A stretch of DNA of 64,000 nucleotides from Yoonia tamlensis (GTDB lineage Bacteria > Pseudomonadota > Alphaproteobacteria > Rhodobacterales > Rhodobacteraceae). Location of the stretch: NCBI RefSeq assembly GCF_900115105.1, contig NZ_FOYP01000001.1, forward strand, positions 1,080,097 to 1,144,096, read 5' to 3'. Below, in pieces: positions 60,476-64,000 of the stretch. The notes under the pieces were generated by a model that saw nothing but the letters and a program-made list of their open reading frames with translations, made no database searches and had not been told where the DNA came from. The translations under genes were made by a program, and so were the position numbers. Within the stretch, counting starts at the first letter, position 1. Each line of letters begins with the position of its first letter.

Positions 60476-60772
60476 TCAGGCCCAGCCGTCGTTTGCGATC
60501 AGGGCTTTTAGACGGGTCTGGTCGAATTCGGTATCAATGCGGGCAGCTTCGGCCTGTGCGGCTTCTTGGTCGGTGCCTGCAACGGTGTAGGGGGGCGCCT
60601 TGCGAAATCCGGCAAGATAATCGTCTGATTCTGCGGCGCCGGATTTCATTGCGGCGCGGTCGATCGCCTGTTCGAACCGTTCGGGCAGTGGCGCCTTTGC
60701 GCCTTTGCGGCCGCGGCCGACGATGACTTGGGCTGGCATATCGCGCCAATAGACGATGGTTACTTCGGGCAT
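60476..60772 (-). CDS. 'Virulence factor' domain (PF13769-type) small protein
   Basis: A 98-residue protein starting MPEVTIVYWRDMPAQVIVGRGR, typical of a family labelled virulence factor but with no demonstrated virulence role. It consistently sits before metF and the pterin-binding methyltransferase in roseobacters, suggesting a role in that corrinoid methyl-transfer system. Followed by metF 29 bp later on the same strand. The 288-bp gap upstream (60773-61060) shows no gene. Confidence 0.82.
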   Translation of the reverse strand: MPEVTIVYWRDMPAQVIVGRGRKGAKAPLPERFEQAIDRAAMKSGAAESDDYLAGFRKAPPYTVAGTDQEAAQAEAARIDTEFDQTRLKALIANDGWA

Positions 60773-61060
60773 CGGGTGATTCCCCCTTTGTGTTAGGTCG
60801 GTTTTAGCACTCGGATTCGGCGCGCAGCGTCGGTTTTCGACATCACAGCGCCATTCCGCGACTGTGGTTTGCTAACGCGTTGCAGATGCACGGGCCAGTG
60901 CTGCGGGCGGCCATAATTTTCATGATCCAGATGTGCGCAATTCAGGTTGGGTGGCCGCGCGGATGAAACCTGCATGAAACTGACGACAAGCGACTTCGCC
61001 CCTTGCGCCAGCGCGCGGCGCGGCCTAGCTTGGGGGTAACTCGAAATGGAGGGCGTAAAG

Positions 61061-62173
61061 ATGGCGCCCAAGCGTCCCACAGGTGCGGGCGCGTTCCCTA
61101 AAGCGGTCGAAACCCCCGCGCCAAATCCGCCTGATCCGGCGTCCCTCTATGCGGCGTTGGATTTAGGTACAAATAGCTGTCGCATGTTGATTGCCCAACC
61201 CAAGGGCAGTCAGTTTCATGTGGTGGACAGTTTTTCCAAATCTGTCCAGCTCGGGCACGGGCTGGAAAGCACAGGCCGGCTTTCGCGCGGCTCGATGAAT
61301 CGCACTATATCGGCGATGCGCATTTGCCGCGAGAAACTGAAACGGCATGGCGTCAAACATATGCGGCTTGTCGCGACAGAGGCCTGCCGGCGCGCCCAGA
61401 ACGGCAGCAATTTCATTGCGCAGGTCAAACGTGAAACGGGGCTGACGCTTGAAATCATCAAGCCGGAAGAGGAAGCTAGGCTTGCGGTTATTTCCTGCGC
61501 ACCGCTTGTCAGCGTGAACACCGAACAGCTGCTTGTTGTGGATATCGGCGGCGGATCAACCGAGCTTGTCTGGATTGATCTGACAAATGTGCCTAAACGC
61601 GAAAGACCGCGCGCAATCATGCGGTTACACGCCGGTTTTAAATCTGATCCGGGCCCATTTGCGGCCGCCAAAGTCGTGGATTGGATATCCGTGCCTTTGG
61701 GCGTTGCCACATTGCGCGACCAGTTTGCAGATGTCGAAGATGACGCCGCGCGCTTTGCACTGATGAGCTGGTTTTTTGAAGAAAACCTCGAAGAATTTTC
61801 CCCCTATGCCGCGGCGCAAGCGCGCGAAGGTTTCCAGATCATTGGCACCAGTGGTACGGTCACAACCGTCGCTGCAAGCCACCTTGGGCTTAAACGTTAT
61901 GACCGCACCAAGGTTGACGGTCTGCGCATGACAACCGACCAGATTGATACGGTGATCCGCGATTACCTGTCGCTTGGCCCGATCGGGCGACGTGCCGACC
62001 CGCGCATCGGCAAGGACCGGCAGGCGCTGATCATGTCGGGATCCGCAATTTTGCAAGCGTTGATGCGGCTTTGGCCGACAGACCGGCTGTCGGTCGCCGA
62101 CCGTGGCCTGCGCGAGGGGCTGCTTTATGCACAAATGTCGGCAGATGGGGTCTTGGAAGACGCGCCATTTTAG
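61061..62173 (+). CDS. Ppx/GppA exopolyphosphatase/guanosine pentaphosphatase family
   Basis: A 370-residue ASKHA phosphatase. The ATG at 61061 has GGAGGG upstream and is preferred to the one at 61046. Phosphate 1 is AALDLGTNSCRMLIA; phosphate 2 VVDIGGGSTELVW; FQIIGTSGTVTTVAA is the adenosine region. It hydrolyses polyphosphate and/or pppGpp; the two activities cannot be told apart here. 15 bp upstream of rlmE, probably co-transcribed. Confidence 0.92.
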   Translation: MAPKRPTGAGAFPKAVETPAPNPPDPASLYAALDLGTNSCRMLIAQPKGSQFHVVDSFSKSVQLGHGLESTGRLSRGSMNRTISAMRICREKLKRHGVKHMRLVATEACRRAQNGSNFIAQVKRETGLTLEIIKPEEEARLAVISCAPLVSVNTEQLLVVDIGGGSTELVWIDLTNVPKRERPRAIMRLHAGFKSDPGPFAAAKVVDWISVPLGVATLRDQFADVEDDAARFALMSWFFEENLEEFSPYAAAQAREGFQIIGTSGTVTTVAASHLGLKRYDRTKVDGLRMTTDQIDTVIRDYLSLGPIGRRADPRIGKDRQALIMSGSAILQALMRLWPTDRLSVADRGLREGLLYAQMSADGVLEDAPF

Positions 62174-62188
62174 GCGATAGGCAATAGT

Positions 62189-62920
62189 ATGGCCAAGAAA
62201 ACAACAAAAAACACATCCGGACGCGGACAACGCGACCTGACCGTTAAGGTAAAAACCGCCAAAGGGCGCAGGATCAGTTCGACGCTGTGGCTCCAGCGGC
62301 AGTTGAACGACCCCTATGTCAAACGTGCGCAGGCCGAAGGCTATCGCGGGCGCGCGGCTTATAAGATATTGGAACTAGACGATAAGTTCCGCTTTCTTGT
62401 GCCAGGTGCGCGGATTGTCGATCTTGGCTGCGCGCCGGGTGGCTGGCTGCAGGTTGCGGTCAAACGCGCCAATACGCTGGGCGAACGCAAGAGCAAGGCC
62501 CAAGGCTATGTGCTGGGTGTCGACCTGCAAGAGGTCGAGCCGATTGCAGGTGCAGAAATCCACCAGCTTGATTTTCTCGAAGACGATGCGGATCAAAAGG
62601 TGATGGGCTGGCTTGGTGGCACTGCAGATGTGGTGATGTCGGATATGGCGGCCTCTGCATCGGGGCACAAGCAAACCGATCACCTGCGCATTATCACACT
62701 TTGCGAGGCGGCCGCCCATTTCGCGTTTGACGTGCTGACCGAAGGCGGCACATTTGTCGCCAAAGTGCTGGCCGGCGGCGCAGAGGCGGAATTGAACAAA
62801 CTGCTGCGGATGAATTTCACCAAGGTCGCGCATGTCAAACCGCCTGCGTCACGGTCCGATAGTTCCGAAAAATTTGTTGTCGCAACAGGGTTTAAGGGCC
62901 GCCAAACCACGCAAGACTGA
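62189..62920 (+). CDS. rlmE: 23S rRNA (uridine-2'-O)-methyltransferase RlmE
   Basis: Methylates U2552 in the 50S A-loop; also called FtsJ/RrmJ. 243 residues. A Lys/Arg-rich N-terminal tail, then the SAM motif [16 protein letters not shown] and the K-D-K-E catalytic tetrad: Lys in RGRAAYKI, Asp in [10 protein letters not shown], Lys in FVAKVLAGG, Glu in [11 protein letters not shown]. It ends one base before the convergent sulfotransferase stop. Confidence 0.95.
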   Translation: MAKKTTKNTSGRGQRDLTVKVKTAKGRRISSTLWLQRQLNDPYVKRAQAEGYRGRAAYKILELDDKFRFLVPGARIVDLGCAPGGWLQVAVKRANTLGERKSKAQGYVLGVDLQEVEPIAGAEIHQLDFLEDDADQKVMGWLGGTADVVMSDMAASASGHKQTDHLRIITLCEAAAHFAFDVLTEGGTFVAKVLAGGAEAELNKLLRMNFTKVAHVKPPASRSDSSEKFVVATGFKGRQTTQD

Positions 62921-63517
62921 TCAGCTTTGTGCGCGCTGCCAGATGTCGAATTCATCCTTGTGCTTTTCGCGCAGACGCGCGGCAACATCTGCCGAAAGCG
63001 TCAATGCCATCCGCGGAGAGACATTTTTTTGCGCAAGATCCAGACGCGTGTTTAGCCGTTTTTCAAGGAAGGCGGCAATCTCGTCTTGTGCCTCATAGCG
63101 AAACAGATGGTCCACGCCGATTTCACCGTCATTGCGGCGCACAAATTTGCTTTGCGAACCGACAGTTGCAAAAGGGGCGGGCTTGCCTTTGCAATATTCC
63201 AGCACGAATGCGTCAAAACTGATGTTGGCGGTGCTGTTTTCATGGCCATGCAATGCCGCGCGTGACCGGTAGCGATACCAGCTTCCCAGCCAGTCAACCG
63301 GCTCGCGCACGATTGCCATGATTTCGGGCGCGTGGCCGATCGAATTTTCTACAAATGGCCGCAAGAATCGGTGATAGCGCCGCATGTGGGCGTGTTTCAT
63401 CGACGATGGCCCGCGCAAAACCATCGCGGCGCGTGGCGCAAGTGCCGCTGATATCGCTGTAGTGCCGGTTTTTGGCACCGCGAGAATAACCAGATTTTCT
63501 TTTGCGAAAACAAGCAT
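62921..63517 (-). CDS. Sulfotransferase family protein
   Basis: A 198-residue PAPS-dependent sulfotransferase-like protein. The phosphosulfate loop is LVILAVPKTGTTAISAAL at the N terminus, and the 3'-phosphate-binding block is IMAIVREPVDWLGSWYRYRS. Shorter than classical sulfotransferases (over 250), as in the bacterial Sulfotransfer_2-like group that modifies surface polysaccharide or lipid. Acceptor unknown. Positioned between rlmE and recA, divergent from recA by 192 bp. Confidence 0.85.
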   Translation of the reverse strand: MLVFAKENLVILAVPKTGTTAISAALAPRAAMVLRGPSSMKHAHMRRYHRFLRPFVENSIGHAPEIMAIVREPVDWLGSWYRYRSRAALHGHENSTANISFDAFVLEYCKGKPAPFATVGSQSKFVRRNDGEIGVDHLFRYEAQDEIAAFLEKRLNTRLDLAQKNVSPRMALTLSADVAARLREKHKDEFDIWQRAQS

Positions 63518-63618
63518 TTAAAATGTGACTTTCATTTCTTTTGCAAGGAACTATAGGTCATCAACACATTTTTAACCACTCTCGTCAAAGCTGTTGATAG
63601 GAAAATTTTAGTTGCAAT

Positions 63619-63633
63619 GTTCCTATTTTGATC
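63619..63633 (+). promoter_or_regulatory. Imperfect second SOS-like box
   Basis: GTTC-CTATTTT-GATC resembles the direct repeat GTTC-N7-GTTC (complement of GAAC-N7-GAAC) with one mismatch. It lies 13 bp upstream of the perfect box. It may be a second, weaker LexA site or chance. Confidence 0.35.
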
Positions 63634-63645
63634 TCATGTAAGAGA

Positions 63646-63660
63646 GAACATAAAAAGAAC
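63646..63660 (+). promoter_or_regulatory. SOS box (LexA operator) of recA
   Basis: GAAC-ATAAAAA-GAAC matches exactly the alphaproteobacterial LexA operator GAAC-N7-GAAC, 49 bp before the recA start. Other bacterial groups use different LexA motifs, so this site supports both the SOS regulation of recA and the class assignment. The whole gap 63518-63709 is otherwise promoter-like and AT-rich. Confidence 0.9.
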
Positions 63661-63709
63661 AAAGCAGTGATTGCCGCCCTGACGGGCGCATGAAATAAGG
63701 GTTGGAAAC

Positions 63710-64000
63710 ATGGCAACGGCAGAGCTTCTCAAAATGGCAGACAAGAAAACCGCGGATAAAGAAAAAGCGCTCGAAAGCGCGCTGGCACAGATCGAACGCC
63801 AGTTCGGCAAGGGCTCGATTATGAAGCTTGGCGGTCAAAATCAAATGGCCGACATCGAAGCGACTTCAACGGGTTCGCTCGGGCTTGATATTGCGCTTGG
63901 TATTGGCGGGCTGCCCAAAGGCCGCATTGTCGAAATCTACGGTCCTGAATCGTCAGGGAAAACCACGCTGACGCTACATGTGATTGCCGAAGAACAGAAA
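63710..64000 (+). CDS. recA: RecA recombinase (5' part only; continues beyond window)
   Basis: The first 97 codons of RecA, start ATG at 63710 with a GGTTGGAA leader. The N-terminal helix ([22 protein letters not shown]) and the Walker A loop GPESSGKTT (about residues 78-86) are visible. RecA forms the nucleoprotein filament for homologous recombination and triggers LexA self-cleavage. The frame runs open off the right edge; about 260 residues are missing. Preceded by a perfect SOS box. Confidence 0.97.
   Translation, partial: MATAELLKMADKKTADKEKALESALAQIERQFGKGSIMKLGGQNQMADIEATSTGSLGLDIALGIGGLPKGRIVEIYGPESSGKTTLTLHVIAEEQK

Overview
The window is a gene-dense chromosomal segment of an alphaproteobacterium, most likely the Rhodobacterales/Roseobacter group. 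The evidence is the set of recognisable proteins (a CckA-type hybrid kinase, a B12-dependent ribonucleotide reductase NrdJ, a Fur/Mur-type regulator, a small 'virulence factor' domain protein beside MetF and a pterin-binding methyltransferase, a ferredoxin/ASKHA corrinoid reactivator) and the direct-repeat SOS box GAAC-N7-GAAC in front of recA, which is the alphaproteobacterial form. Both window edges cut genes: an aminotransferase at the left (3' end missing) and recA at the right (97 codons visible). There is no rRNA, CRISPR array, insertion sequence or prophage. Two tRNAs are present: Pro(UGG) and Gly(CCC).

Layout. 1-3.1 kb (minus): aminotransferase, gpt, fabI-LysE exporter. 3.3-5.1 kb (plus): pdxH, tandem cold-shock protein coupled to a DUF192 protein, tRNA-Pro. 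5.1-9.6 kb: long leader with a candidate NrdR box, nrdJ, a 77-residue coupled ORF and a strong terminator. 9.7-19.7 kb: AIM24-like protein, then a mostly minus-strand run (cupin/GNAT pair, eno, DMT exporter, Fur/Mur regulator, CorA-type channel, PhzF protein, Na+/H+ antiporter, acyltransferase-like protein, tyrS). 19.8-26.6 kb: anmK, a small outer-membrane barrel, a PEP-mutase-like protein with Ada, an aminotransferase, and soxR divergent from a two-gene operon behind a textbook SoxR promoter. 26.6-30.6 kb: cysS (behind a tiny Cys-rich ORF), cimA and an NDUFAF6-like protein. 30.6-37.1 kb: MFS transporter, divergent cobB-cobA and cbiD-cobK genes, the latter coupled to a DNA glycosylase and an esterase. 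37.2-41.7 kb: HNH protein, then zwf-pgl-pgi behind a perfect LacI-type palindrome. 41.7-47.0 kb: degenerate prepilin-peptidase-like protein, RidA, sterol desaturase-like enzyme, tRNA-Gly, homocysteine methyltransferase-like protein and the corrinoid reactivator. 47.3-48.6 kb: a compositionally different CoiA-like nuclease with a topoisomerase-type zinc ribbon, the one clearly accessory gene. 49.0-54.8 kb: guaB-MBL hydrolase-rsmB and cckA. 54.8-58.1 kb: lacI-bglA-glk operon. 58.4-60.8 kb: 'virulence factor'-metF-pterin methyltransferase. 61.1-64.0 kb: ppx/gppA-rlmE, sulfotransferase, recA.

Functional themes. Cobalamin recurs: corrin synthesis (cobA, cobB, cbiD, cobK), a B12-dependent ribonucleotide reductase, a methyltetrahydrofolate:corrinoid methyltransferase with MetF, and a reactivator for oxidised corrinoid. 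These fit the split methionine synthase known in roseobacters. Sugar use is the second theme: a LacI-controlled beta-glucosidase/glucokinase operon and zwf-pgl-pgi feeding the Entner-Doudoroff or pentose phosphate routes. The most interesting regulatory signals are the SoxR promoter (19-bp spacer) driving a VOC-protein operon, the Cys-codon-rich mini-ORF before cysS, and the SOS region of recA. I see no complete, unmistakably new multi-gene system. The CoiA-like/zinc-ribbon protein and the Cys-leader candidate are the best leads.
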